Assembly: GCA_963978895.1 (NCBI GenBank)
Contig: OZ022245.1
Location: forward strand, 21,880,968-21,944,967
Source: Erpobdella octoculata
Taxonomy: Eukaryota; Annelida; Clitellata; Hirudinida; Erpobdellidae
Length of the DNA: 64,000 nucleotides
Reading direction: 5' to 3'
A program made the position numbers and the translations under genes. Shown here in pieces: positions 25,768 through 37,368 of the stretch. The first letter of the stretch is position 1. Each line of letters begins with the position of its first letter. Under the pieces are notes generated by a model, which was given only the letters and a program-made list of their open reading frames with translations, ran no database searches and was not told the DNA's origin.

Positions 25768-27018
25768 CTACAATTACATTTGAACGATTCAAAATGATCC
25801 TCGAAAATAAAATTAAGCACAATAATTTCAAAATTATCATGAATAAATGGCACACGGTGTATTCGTTCCGCAGACAAACTGGATCACCACTGCTGGCCCT
25901 GTAGTTGAAAACATAAGTTCCACTGGACCGACGCTTGTGACTGTAATCTGACTAATTGCGAAAAAAGAGAAAACTGCTTTTCCCATAAAATCGTTAATTA
26001 AATTTGATGTTATTTGGCGGATGGATTTAATCGGCTAGCCAAAATTTGTTGGCGGATTTTCGTGATAGTTGGAATTTTCTGCGGATTTGGCTAAAGGGAG
26101 GCGGCAAGGAGGTTTACTTACGATAACTGCAAACAGCATCTATTTTAACACCTGTTTTTATTATTTTATTTTTAGTTTTTGTGACAGTGGTAATAGAAAT
26201 TCTCTGAAGCCAAACCACAGCGATTGCACCTTGATCTATGAGCTTTTGCTTGAAGTTGAGTCTGACGATATTCTTCATTTTCTGAAGCATATGAAACTGT
26301 GATTTTTTTTCAAATATGAAATTCGGTCAGCGTTTTTAGATCTGTTTTTGAAACTCTTTGAAATTTGTGGTTTTAACTAAAACATTCGGTTCTTGAATCT
26401 TTTTATTAATGACCTCTAATTTTTTCAAGGATATGTCAGGATGGTGTTTTTCAAAGATAAGTCATTAAGGTTTTTTTTTATAAACGTGTAACAACGGACC
26501 TTATTAACTGTTATTAATATCCCTATTTGTTTACTTTAATTGAACCTCTAACTTTAAATACATCATTCTCTGACAGACTAAACGCGAGATTCTCATCAGA
26601 CATCAGCGTTAGAGTAGATAATTTCATCTTTTTTGTGCGTGTAGCCGTCACTGTCACCATCGTGGATGCATATATGACATGTGAAGGAAATAATAGACGC
26701 CTATAAAATGAGCCGCAAGTTGTAAAACATCAGTCGTAAGTTGGTTTTAGTAAAATATTAAATATTATTTATAGCATCAAGAAGACGAACTCACCTAAAA
26801 ATACTAATTAAACTAAAAACCAGCATTCAAATATTTATAAAAAAAAAAAATTCTTAGTTTATAAATTTACAGGTGCTGTATTAAAAGTTTTAAAGACATA
26901 AATATTAAAGCCAATAAATAATTTTTCACAGTTTCTTAATTCTTAATTGATTAATTGAAGACTATTATGAACTTAAGGGAATTTTATTATTTGGATATAG
27001 AAACTTGAATAGATCATC

Positions 27019-27385
27019 TCATCTTTCTTTCATCAGACCTGATTTTGACTCAGAAAATCCAAGTTTTTTAAGCATATCAAGTGATTTTGACCTGAATGAA
27101 ATAAAGTAACTACTCTTAGTAGACGTAATTAGATAGAAGATATTTTAATTTATGCAAATAAAACAACTTGAATATATCCAGAACGTTTTCAATGTCTTTC
27201 TGGGCTTCAGGAAAATAAGTTGTGGTTTCCTTTAAAAGTTTAATAAACTTGTCAATTTCTGCATTATAAATGTTTCTTTCAAAAAACAACGTTTTCGATG
27301 AATGTTTTCTTCTTGAAAATCCTTGACTTAGGAATACACCAAAGTCTTTAATCAAGTTCTGGGCAATAACTGTTTCTTTCAGTTT
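27019..27385 (-). CDS. Candidate terminal exons, unidentified
   Basis: 27116-27385 (90 codons, phase 0 after acceptor TCTGTAATAG) reads KLKETVIAQNLIKDFGVFLS, then FERNIYNAEIDKFIKLLKET. 27019-27091 follows a good acceptor (TTTATTTCATTCAG, with TACTAAG upstream as a branch-point candidate) and reads SKSLDMLKKLGFSESKSGLM to a stop. The first could splice into the second. Helical, protein-like; family unknown. A DNA transposon begins 206 bp upstream. Confidence 0.4.
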
Positions 27386-27590
27386 CTATTACAGAAAAAA
27401 TGACTGAATTAAATTTGTAAAAAATAATAAAAATAAATTATTGTAATACAAATTATTATAAATTATGGTATTTGTTGTACATTTTATTTTCATTATTTAG
27501 TTTTTAATTTGTGCAAATTTGCTTTATAAAAGATATTATCTATTTTAATGGCTAGTAAAAATACCAGGAAATAATAAAAACAGATCCATA

Positions 27591-29162
27591 TTAGGGTTAT
27601 GACATTTTCAATTTTTTTTTTATTTTCACATGGCCCTAGCCCTATATGATGAGCAATAGTGTCAATATGAGATATATAGCACTTTTTTGCTTTTCCTTTA
27701 CAAAAACATCACCCAGGAAACAGATTGAAATATTTTGTTAGGAGTACAGCACTATAAAAATGATCAAATTTTAGTTCTGTGGAAAATATCAACTCATTGT
27801 AATTATTTGCTCTTTTGAAAATATTCCACTACAGAAACTGCAATTCATCTAGTGAAACAGACTAATTTAAGTTCCTCTAAATCAGCAAAAGTTTGTGAAC
27901 AACTATCTGATCAAGGTATTGACATTCCTACACCAACTCAATCTGCAATATATAAGGCGTCTGTTAGAGAATCACAGAAAATGCAGCAGAATTTTGAGGA
28001 AACTCTTAAAAATGAAATATGGGCTCTGCACTTTCATGGCAAAAAAATTAACAGCAAGAAATGCAAGTTATTGTATTGAAAAATCTGCACCGTGATGTTC
28101 GCCTGGCAGCACTAACTCTTACAATATTTAATGGAATAACTGAGGTGTTAAACCAATACCTTTTGTGGGAAAGCATTAAAGTTATTATCTGTGATACCAG
28201 AAGTGTTAATACTGGAGTAAAAAATAGAGTTGTTGTACTTATCCAACAGAAATTTGAAGAAAAAGACCTCCCTAAACCTCAGTATATAGGATGTTAGCAT
28301 CATGTATTGGATTTAGTCCTAAAGCATTCAATTGATGAAATTCTTGGTAGTAAAACAACATCTCCCAATATATCATATGATTTTGTGTAAGACATAACTG
28401 ACAATTATGTAAATCTAAGAAATAACTTTCGACAAAGTGATGTAAAAATCAAAGTTAAAAACATCAAATGGCGCAATGATATGCAGTATTTGTATGAATT
28501 GGGAAATGCTTATCGATATTACCAAAAACATGGGTTATTTCCCTTCATTACTTTTAAAGCATTACCTAATATAAGTAATGCTAGGTGGAACTCTAGAGCA
28601 ATATATGCTTTACTTGCTTTTATGTTACTCCCAGACCGCTGGAAACAGCTTGCTGAAATTTGTGAATTGATTTGTGAGCGTGGTTTGATGTTTGGTTCAG
28701 TGACCACTTTTATAAAGAAGATAATTATGAAAAATTAGACAATGGTTTAAAGAAACACAAGAAAGCTCAAACAATTTTCAGGAAACATTGGAAAAGAGAC
28801 AATACAGCAATCCAAACCCAGAGAAGTAACATTTGTGCTGAAAGAGCGATTAAAATAATGCAAGAAATAAAGTGTAAAAGTGCTGAAAAAATCAATTTGA
28901 AGTTTATTCTATCAAACAAATGATTACATTGTATTATATTATTCAATTACTATTTCTGAATTGTTTTACATTATATTATAATTTTAAATAAAAATTTGTC
29001 AAAATTTTACTATATCGCAATATATCAAAAACAGTTTTTTCAGGTCCTGGGTGAGGTTTTTGAAATGAAATCACAAATGAATGTTTTTTTTTGTGTTTTT
29101 ATAACAAAACTCATCTTGCAGGACTATGGCCATATGAGGTTACAAAAATGTCATAACCCTAA
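27591..29162 (+). mobile_element. DNA transposon with TTAGGGTTATGACATTTT ends
   Basis: Perfect 18-bp terminal inverted repeats TTAGGGTTATGACATTTT (27591-27608 and 29145-29162). Shared subterminal CATGGCC/CATATGGCC motifs lie further in. The flanks carry a 6-bp duplication TCCATA (27585-27590, 29163-29168). Length is 1572 bp, with one transposase-like pseudogene inside. The catalytic region looks hAT-like, but hAT elements normally make 8-bp duplications, so the superfamily is open. Confidence 0.85.
27840..28922 (+). pseudogene. Transposase, hAT-like core, recently inactivated
   Basis: Frames chained along this stretch give a continuous protein with few breaks: a shift near 28060, TAG near 28296, TAA near 28389 and a shift near 28700. 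Conserved-looking pieces are DVRLAALTLT, ICDTRSVNTG (first acidic residue), IGC-HHVLDLVLKHSIDEIL (C..H.L.. pattern) and NARWNSRAIYALLAFML (RWNS as in hAT enzymes). The C-terminal part is RSNICAERAIKIMQEI, ending IKLFILSNK-like at about 28920. It would cut and join the ends of the surrounding element. The family call rests on motif order only. Confidence 0.6.
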
Positions 29163-29254
29163 TCCATATGATTATTACGCTATCGAACGTGCGTATTATT
29201 ATAATACATTCGCTAGAGGGCAGATTGTTATAATATTTTATAAAAGTTTACCCA

Positions 29255-29460
29255 AAGGTCAGTAGGAGAGAAAGAAAGAGAAAGAAAAATAGAAAAATGA
29301 TAAATGATAAACGATAAAGAGAGACAAAAATGACAGAAAAAAAACAAAATGACAAAAGGAAAATACCAAAAAAAAGATACAAATAAATAAAGAAAATTAC
29401 AAAATGAAAGAAAGGCAAGAAAATGACAGAAAAAAAGGAGCAGGGAAAATGAATTGCACA
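29255..29460. repeat. Purine-rich low-complexity tract
   Basis: Degenerate GAAAGA/AAAATGACA repeats. Long frames here are compositional. Confidence 0.8.
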
Positions 29461-30124
29461 AAGGTAGGTGCTTGGTACGTTTCTCTAAAACTAAAGTACG
29501 TCGTGCAATTCAGATATAATAGAGCTGTTTATCATGCCTGCCATGTCAGTTTTCTGGATTGTTAGTTTAATCTGACTTTGAATAACATTATAGTTTCACT
29601 ACACTTTAGCTGACATAAAAATTAAAATAGACTAAAAAACTCTCTTTAAGTCCAACAAATTTTAATCAGTTCTAGACACGCAGATGATCTGCTCTGGGGA
29701 ATCCGCTAGTATGTTTTAAATAGCTTAGGTTTCGTGTAACTTCAAGACAGTGGCGCAGCGTAGAGGGAACGATCCACCCCGGGTGGCATTTTTGATGGGG
29801 CTGCAGATTTTCGAGAAAAAAATTGTTGCATATAAAACAAATAAAAAGTAAGTTTTATCAAGTTTTTGGAAAATGTACCTCTGACTACACACTATACTTT
29901 TTTGCCTTTCAGTAAAATAAAGTTTTGTTAACATTACTACATTTTTAGTTAAACTATGGTTTTTAAGCTTTCAAAGCTAGTTCTATCTTCTAATCCTGTG
30001 TTACTAGTGACGCTATTCGTCTTGTCAACAATTCCTATGCTTCAATGAATCAATCAATTTTACTTTATATAGGGCTTTTTCAACAAGGCGTTCAAAAGCG
30101 CTCGGCTACAAATTGACTGAAAAA
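29461..30124. other. No gene; hAT-like terminus at 29749
   Basis: CAGTGGCGCAGCGTAGAGGG begins at 29749 and is followed by ACCCCGGGTGGC, a sequence style seen at hAT ends. No partner end was found. Nothing else recognised. Confidence 0.35.
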
Positions 30125-30475
30125 GAAGGTTTTCAGTCCTCGGCGGATCCAGTTCTAAGCCTGGATTAAGGAGGAGGGACAGTTAAAAAGATGAAATTAT
30201 GATCAACGACAGGATGTACTTAGGTGCTTCCTATACGCAGCTATTTCAATCTTAAAACATCTGGTGTAAAAGACTATCAACTATTAAAAAAAAGTTAAAA
30301 AAAAGGTGCCTCGCTAATTGCAAGCCAGTCCCAAGCCTGGAAAAAAAGGAGGGAAAAGTAAAAAGGATCAAATTATGATCCACGACAGGAAGTACTTAGG
30401 TGCTTCCAACATACAGTTAACAGTTTTAAAACACCTGGTGTAAAGGACTACAAACTATTATTTTAAAAAATAGTT
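30125..30475. repeat. Two-copy tandem repeat, 176-bp period
   Basis: Both copies contain TACTTAGGTGCTTCC (30217 and 30393), an AAATTATGATC-ACGACAGGA block and a CTGGTGTAAA-GACTA block. No coding sense. Confidence 0.8.
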
Positions 30476-30974
30476 TTTTCTTGGCGGAAAGAAATGAGGG
30501 ATAAAAGCATATTGGGATTTTCGTAAGTAAATGACGTTGGATTATATCACGATATCACCCGGGGTAAAGATTTTCTTCTTAATTAAATTGTTATTAAACA
30601 TTTTTGTGACTCAAATTTAGAAAAATATTGCATTGTCACCGATAATATGTTTCTATTTCAAATTTCAGCTCAATTGGATAAAGGCTTGTGATCTAAAATT
30701 CGATTTGAAAATACCAACCATTAAACATACAACAAACAGATGAAGTTAAATAAAAGCGTATAAAAAAGCAGGCACTTGCCGCCGATCAAACTCTAATAAA
30801 AATATATTTGTTGATCAGAAAACTACATTAGTTTTTGCTTTTTACAGTTCTTGTCTTGTAATAATTATTGTTACCTTCTTCTAATTTTGCACCATAATCT
30901 CATAAAAAAATTATTAAAATTTATATTGTTCAATATAAGTCATTGAAGTGCCAAGAAACACTTTTCTAACACTT

Positions 30975-31047
30975 GCCCGGCTAGCTCAGTCGGTAGTGCA
31001 TGAGACTCTTAATCTCAGGGTCGTGGGTTCGAGCCCCACGTTGGGCG
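30975..31047 (+). tRNA. tRNA-Lys (CTT)
   Basis: A 73-nt cloverleaf with acceptor GCCCGGC/GTTGGGC (one G-T pair), anticodon CTT in loop CTCTTAA, T-arm GTGGG/CCCAC with loop TTCGAGC, and discriminator G. It equals the animal tRNA-Lys-CTT consensus except for one base in the D-stem (GTGC instead of GAGC). TTTT lies at 31055-31058, a fitting Pol III terminator, so it is probably a functional gene. Confidence 0.9.
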
Positions 31048-31270
31048 GAAATCGTTTTGAAGTTTTGACGATCATCCAATCAATTTTCTAGAAAAGAACT
31101 TGGTTCTTTTGCGGTTATGCAGCTTTCCATTCACATGTTTCGTAGTTCGTTATACTATATAATCAAGTATCAATAAGAACACGTAGACGCAACCAACTCG
31201 TTTACTAAAAACTAAGAAAACGGAAACGACATGCAAAGTATACAAAAGACAATAGTAGCCAAAGCATAGA

Positions 31271-31787
31271 TTATACAACCACGCAACATCTCCCATCTTT
31301 AGATTGTTCTACCGTTCTACCCATTGTTTTCCCCAACAGAACAATCACAGATTCATTCGCTCCACTGGCTTCGATACTCGACCTGATCTTGTAGTGTACC
31401 AGTGTACCCTGCCGTCCTAGGAGTGTCACAGTTTGTCGTTTGTGGTGTATGTTTAACGTCGGAGGGCTGATCTTCGATTCTGTCTCGTGCGCTGGGTTGT
31501 TCCTATTCTGCTGCTCTCGTCTCCTCTCGAGTGCTGCCTGGAGTGCCTGGCACGTTGTGGGTGTTGCATTCATTTTCAGCATTTTCGTCAGATCGTACTT
31601 TTCTCATAAACTGCCTGTTTCTTCTGAGTGTCTTGCTGTTTGGCGTGACTACTTCATATGTACGACTCGAAAGCTGGTTTGTGACTCTGGTCGGTCTGCA
31701 TATTTCTAAATGGTAGTATGCGGCAATACAGAGAGGTCGACTAGCAGCCAAAGATGGGCGTGGTTTAAGGCTAGATGTAAATCGCAC
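31271..31787 (-). pseudogene. gypsy integrase C-terminal fragment
   Basis: Minus-strand frames read RVTNQLSSRTYEVVTPNSKT then LRRNRQFMRK, the pattern (RV…SY.V.T..G..LRRNR..LRK) at the C-terminus of gypsy integrases, with a tail continuing in a second frame (31271-31582). One frameshift separates the two. Composition is more GC-rich than the surroundings. The core domain is missing. Confidence 0.55.
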
Positions 31788-31859
31788 TCAATTCCACATT
31801 TTCAATGTTATGTTGTTGATATTAATAAAAAGTGTCGCAAATAATATGAATTGTTGATT

Positions 31860-34125
31860 TAGTTAGTTAGAAGCAGATGAACGATCAAAAAGAGAAGAGA
31901 GGGAAGCAGAAGAACGATCAAAAAAAGAGGGAAGGAGAGGAACGATCAAGAAGAGAAAAGAGGGAAGCAGAGGAACGAAGAGAACAATTAAGAATTTAAA
32001 GAGAAAAAGCTAGGAATCAAAGGGAAAGAGAATTGACTAGATTTATTATCGATACCGCACATCAACCTGATATAACAAATAAAACAATAAAATTAGTTAT
32101 GATAATAGGATACCTAATCGGATCTTTTCCATCCGATCCATTGACTATCCCGGGTTTTTTTGAATTTATGGAAAAGCAATTCATTTCATACAAAGTAGAA
32201 GATAACATAAAACCTAAAATTTTATTGGCTATATTGAATGAGAGGGGCAGAAGTCTCATTAACCATTTACCATCATCCCAACTTGAAGACTATTATGAAC
32301 TTAAGGGAATTTTATTATTTGGATATAGAATAAGTCCTTTAATATTAAGGCAACGCTTTCTATCGATGCTGAAGACCCATAACCAAACCTATATAGAATT
32401 TGCGTCACATTTACACACTGCTCTAACATATTATATAAAAAGTAGTGAAGTAAATTCTTTTGATAGTTTAATAGATTTACACTATGCTGATAGGTAAAAG
32501 AGGTAATGCCACGGGTTTGTCTTGATCACCTGTCAACCTTAGAAAAAGATGGATGGTTAGGCTGCGAGCAACTTGCAGAGGCAGCTGACAATTATATGGC
32601 AGTACGTGATAATGAATGTCATATCATTCAGTATGCTCGTCCAAAATCTAACGACGTGAGGGGTAATGCACTTCATAGTAGACCCAATATTAATCCTAAC
32701 ACTAATTATAAACCAAGGGCTAATCACCCTATGCCATACCAACAGCGTTTTAGTGGTCAACCAATGACGACTAGGAATTATAATAAGGATAGTAATAAAG
32801 GAACATCCCTTTCTTATAGTTGTCAGAAAATAGGCCACTTTGCCAGAGATTATCCAAACCAGAAAAATGTTAAAATTAACTGTTGCCATATAAGGAATCC
32901 AGATGATTCTCTAACAAATAAAAATATTAAAATAGGTTTGAATGAGTCTCCTATAATTGAAACAGAACGATTTTATAAACGACCTTTTAGAGAGATGATG
33001 ATTAATCAATCAACAACCCAATTAGCTTTAATTGATAGTGGAGCTGAAACTTATTGCATTAGAAAAGAGTTAGTGGACGCGTTAGGAGTTCGTCCAACTA
33101 CAAAGGTGGTGTTGCTCGATGTGGTTGGTTCACACAAAACAGTTGAGTGTGTTGAGCTGTTGTTACAACCAGTGCAGAAATCCCATGATACCGTGAACAT
33201 TGCTCCTAAATTTAAAGTCTTCTTTTCCGTGGTACCTAGTTTGAGTGAGGCCATCATTATTCATCCTGGGGTTAATGAAAGACTTGAAGCAGAGACTTTG
33301 TATGAGGTTGTGGTTCCTCAAGAGAATGCTGAATTAATAAATTCCTTACCTGCATAAATATCAGAGGATGAAATGTTAGTGTCATGGTTGTCGGATTTTG
33401 CCAACGACGATGAGGTGGAGGTTACAGCGGTTCAAACGGTACAGATTAGCGAGGTAGCGGTTGGGGGCGTGGTTAATTCTGCCAAAGAGGTCTCAGATAT
33501 TTCCATTAATAACAAAGAGACTAGTACAGGAACTCTTGTTATTCCTATTTCCATTAATAGCAAAGAGACTAGTACAGTTAATCCTGTTATACCTATCTCC
33601 ATTAATAGCAAAGAGACTAGTACAGTTAATCCTGTTATTCCTATCTCCATTAATAGCAAAGAGACCAGTACAGTTAATCCTGTTATTCCTATTTCCATTA
33701 ATAGCAAAGAGACTAGTACAAGAAATCCTGTTATTCCTGATTCCATTGATAATGAAGAGACTATTACAGGAATTCCTGTTATAAATGATAGTAGGATAGG
33801 TTTTCCTATCACTTCTTTCGTTTGAGAACAAAGAAATTGCACTTCATCAAAACCCTTTCGGGAATATGCACTTCGAAAGAAAAGGGGATTCTTTATCGAA
33901 GAAAATATGTTATTTCATAGGGAAGCTTTATGGGGACTTAAATTAAAACAATTATGTTTACCTAAAAGTCGCATTCCCATTATTTTACAATTAGGTCATG
34001 AAGCTCCGTGTGTCGGACATATGGCAGCTAAGTCATCCTTACAGCGCATTCGCATGAATTTTTGGTTCCCAGTGCAAATGTCGCGTATGTGTGGCTGTCC
34101 AACAGGGAAACAACAGGTGTGACTT
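31860..34125 (+). pseudogene. Second gypsy-like element: gag, protease, integrase zinc domain
   Basis: 31870-32030 encodes charged repeats (REAEERSK-like). 32033-32497 is a Gag capsid-like frame. 32506-33357 holds a damaged knuckle (SCQKIGHFARDY, with the last Cys replaced by Tyr) and an aspartic protease (LALIDSGAETYCIRKELV). 33907-34122 encodes an integrase H2C2 zinc region (LGHEAPCVGHMAAKSSLQRI, then NFWFPVQMSRMCGCP). RT and RNase H are absent: the space is filled by a minisatellite (33480-33780). LTRs were not identified. Confidence 0.7.
33480..33780. repeat. 48-bp coding-frame minisatellite, about 5-6 units
   Basis: Each 48-bp unit encodes SINSKETSTVNPVIPI-type 16-residue repeats in the plus frame. 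Because the period is divisible by three, other frames on both strands also stay open, giving several artefact ORFs. The repeat lies in the dead gypsy element between protease and integrase remnants. Confidence 0.9.
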
Positions 34126-34189
34126 GTTTTCCTCTGGTAGGTTAGGATACTCGTTTAGAGCATCGTCGAATCGACGTAGCCAGAATTCA

Positions 34190-34480
34190 AAATGTTATTG
34201 TCGGATTTTGCCAACGACGATGAAGTGGAGGTTACAGCGGTTCAAACTGTTCTGGGTCTTGTGAATATTTTTCGAGACGTCGTTGAAGTCGGTCGACGAC
34301 GATTTCATGTGTGTCGACGCGCGATGGAGATGCAGCCAGTTTCTCCACGATCTTCATGATGCTCTCCTGTTGCTTGCACATCTGCTGCATGAGTTGAGCG
34401 ATTTGGTCGGCATTTTTTTAAACGTTAAAAATTTCAAAGTTCGTTAATAAACAAACGTTTTTCTATGCCTCGTCGCCAAT
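34190..34480 (-). mobile_element. Minus-strand Mag-like gypsy 5' end: gag start and primer site
   Basis: 34466-34479 on the minus strand reads TTGGCGACGAGGCA, a tRNA-Ser(GCU)-type primer site. It directly follows an LTR end TTATAACA. Downstream (34245-34415) a frame reads ADQIAQLMQQMCKQQESIMK then EIVVDRLQRRLEKYSQDPEQ, a Mag-type Gag N-terminus like that of the 4232-9313 element. It lacks an in-frame ATG and stops at 34190-34250, where a 52-bp stretch repeats 33388-33440. Confidence 0.65.
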
Positions 34481-35940
34481 GTTATAACCCTAAAATAAAC
34501 TTTCATAAAGCAGCTTTAGATTTAAAAAGTTTCCGAAATTATTTTCATGATGAAAGAGAAGTGTTAGTTAGTGACTAACTGAAAGAATGAATTCGAATTT
34601 GCAATGAATTGATGGCGAAACATCGAGAGATGCTGGCTTATCAGCTAAAGAATAAAATGAAAAGAGTTATGAAAAGAACTGTCAATCGTCTTTTTTATCT
34701 TTTTTAATTGTTATATATAAACTGTAAAATGACTAAACTATTTTTATATTGTAAATATTTTAAAATAAAGAACAGCTAAACATCTTAATGCGTTAGCCAA
34801 AAATGCGCTGAAGTCCCTTCGATATAAAAAAAAAGATTTTGGTAACTTTTAACACATGTGTGGATTGAGTTGTGTTGGAAAAAAGTTGACAAAATTGATT
34901 TTAACTAATAAAAAAATCTAAATGTGGGATGGGCTGATCTAGGAAATTCAGCTTTTCAGGTGGGTCGGGCTGGGTTGAGAAAGTGGTGGGTTGTGTTGGG
35001 TTGGGTCGCCAAAAATGGATCCATGTCCATGTCCACCTCTGGGCTCAATGACTGCCATCAAACGCACTGTGTGATGGCGATGTTTTGATATGGAGTCACT
35101 GCCATTTCGGTACCGGTATTAAGGACGTAAATCAACGGAACATTTTACAAGTGTTTACTTGTGCTCTTCAGAGTTGTCAACTGTGATATTTCAGTTACAA
35201 CTTTCAGTTACAGTTACAGTTAAAGTTACAACATTTTTCAGTTTCAGATAAAATTATTTTTTCACAAACATTTTTCAGCTACTATTACAGTTATTACTTG
35301 TCAATTGTCATTGGGTCCAATGTTCAGGACCCGACCCGACCAAATTACTAAATTACCACGTCCATGTATGCTTTCGATCTAAAATTTTAAATATAGTCGT
35401 ATTTTGGATACATGAACAATATTATTTTTTTTAAATTAATAATTACACTTTAAATAATTATACGCGATAAACTTTGCTGGTTAAATTTTCATTAAATCGA
35501 TAGATGACAGTTAAAAAACTTCAAAGTAGAAAGTTAATAATAATTTAAAAATTAAAAACACGCTTTTATAAAATTCTCTAAAAGGTCTAAAATAAATTAT
35601 AAACAAAAAAGCGTTTTCTTTAAAATTCTACGATCGCAACGATTGTACCCCGCGCTTTAATGTTTATAATTTATTTTATATTTCTTTAGAGATTTTTATA
35701 AAAGCATGCTTTTAACTGTTTAAATTAATTTTTATTTTACCTTGACCCGACCCAGCCAGTCTCACTCAGCAGTCAAAATTCTAAAGCCCAACTGGACCCG
35801 CGGGTTGACCCAACCCGTGGAACACTCTAGTGCTATTGGGTTCTTGTCATGGTGTTTACCAAAAAAAAAAACTCAATACAATCAATCCAATGTGGATTAT
35901 TTTTATTAAATTCAATAATCTCGTAGCTCATGTTTTTCTT
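34481..35940. other. LTR remnant and hAT-like ends, no gene
   Basis: 34481-34800 is probably LTR sequence of the minus-strand gypsy fragment (upper limit unknown). 34793-34820 carries AAATGCGCTGAAGTCCCTT, inverted relative to 20731. 34920-35040 and 35750-35840 have GGGTTGGGT-rich sequence ending in CATGTCCACCTCTGG and GGAACACTCTAG, typical in style of hAT termini, but no matched pair was found. Confidence 0.35.
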
Positions 35941-35949
35941 TTACAAATC

Positions 35950-36640
35950 TACTAGCGAGATACCCGGTGTTACCCGGGATTTTTAGAGGTGTTTTAATGT
36001 TTGTCTCTCTCGATCTCGTTTCCTTCCCCCTTGCTCTCCCACTCTCGGTCGCTTTCCCGCTACCGGTTGCTTTCCTGATCCCGGACGCTTTCCCGCTCCC
36101 GGCCATTTTCTTGCTCACGTTCGCTTTCCCGCTCACGTCCGCTTTCCCGCTCACGTCCGCTTTCCCGCTCACGTTCGCTTTCCCGATCCTGGACGCTTTC
36201 CCGATCCTGGACGCTTTCCAGCCCTTGGTCGCTCTAGCTTTCCCGCTCGCTTTTCCGCTCTCAGTTGTTTTTTCGTTCCCTCTTGATTTTCCGTTCCCGC
36301 TCAATTTTTAATTTCCGTTCCCGCTCGCTCTCCCACTCCGCTCATTTGTGTCCCATTTTAATTTTTTTTCACTATAATTGTCTCCCATTGCCTCTCAAGC
36401 TTGTGTGAAAATTGCATTACGATCGGATGAATGGTGTAGCAATGAATAAAGAACTTTATATATATACTAGCGGGGGCACCCGGCGTTGCCCGGGGTTTTT
36501 AGACGTTTTTCTAATGTTTGTCTCTCTCGTTCCCGTTTCCTTCTCCGCTTTCCCGTTCCCGTCGCGTTCCCGGTCGCTTTCCCGCTCTCGGTCGTTTTTT
36601 AGTTCCCTGTCGCTTTCCCGCTCCGGTTTGCCACCTCAGT
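35950..36640 (+). repeat. 'tactagcggg' family, one full unit plus start of a second
   Basis: Unit 1 (about 35950-36465) starts ctactagcgagatacccggt, continues as CCCGCT-rich pyrimidine sequence with an internal 18-bp repeat (gctttcccgctcacgtcc), and ends with GATCGGATGAATGGTGTAGC. Unit 2 starts at 36466 (actagcgggggcacccggcg). The same tail-to-head joint occurs at 48860-48910. The pyrimidine bias keeps long frames open; these are not genes. Confidence 0.75.
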
Positions 36641-37275
36641 CTTCAATTAACGATGATAGGCTCATTCAAGATTTCATTGAGCAAAACCTCACCATCAAAC
36701 CTGCTGTCGTCAACGTTCGCCGACTTGGAAAAGAACCTGCAAATACTAGACTCTGTGTCACTCTAACAAATTCTGAAGCAGTGTCTGATCTAATTTAAGT
36801 GTTTATAAATTATAATCTAACTCCTCGAGAGGCCGAAGCTGCTTATCTCAGATGTGAAAAAAGATCTAAGACGCCCAGGAAACAGGGAAGCCTTCTTCAG
36901 TTTTGGTCCAATCCAACATTCAGCCCTTTCGGGTATGAACCGAGGGTCTGGGCACTTACGAACATGAGAAGTATTGTAAATAAACGAGAAGAATTTGTTT
37001 TATTTTTAGAAACTCATGATTTAGAGATTTTATCTTCAACCGAAACTTGGTTGAATAACGAACCGGACGGCCTATTTCTTCCTAAAGAATACCAAGCTTT
37101 TCGTTATGACAGGGATTTCGTGGTGGTGGTGTGCCTCTGATTGCTAAGAAAAGAGTCAAAGTTAGACAGGTCTTAATTCCACCTGAATATAACCATATAG
37201 AATTTGTTTGTGTCGACATTTACACTGATAGCTCAATATGCAGTGTTATAATTTATTACAGACCAGGAGGATTGT
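36641..37275 (+). mobile_element. L2/CR1-like LINE fragment: ORF1 end and endonuclease start
   Basis: 36641-36798 reads INDDRLIQDFIEQNLTIKPA and VVNVRRLGKE, as in a LINE ORF1 C-terminal part. 36799-37140 then reads TPREAEAAYLRCEKRSK and ALTNMRSIVNKREEFVLFLE with ILSSTETWLNNE, the first blocks of an APE-type endonuclease. Another frame continues with GGGVPLIAKKRV to about 37270 after a frameshift near 37125. The remainder is missing. Confidence 0.7.
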
Positions 37276-37368
37276 TATATCTTTATAATTCTAATTAAAT
37301 GATAGTAATTATAATCTAACTATTGTGGTTGCTAAACACTTATTAGATCTTATTGATTAATAATGAAT

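Noticed and set aside
26069..26302. Plus-strand 77-aa ORF and an antisense KMKNIVRLNFKQKL frame
   Set aside because: Both strands look weakly protein-like, no clear splice sites, no family recognised.
35912..36311. Two long ORFs on opposite strands (130 and 114 aa)
   Set aside because: They follow the CCCGCT pyrimidine repeat of the 'tactagcggg' family; repeat periodicity and base bias explain the open frames.
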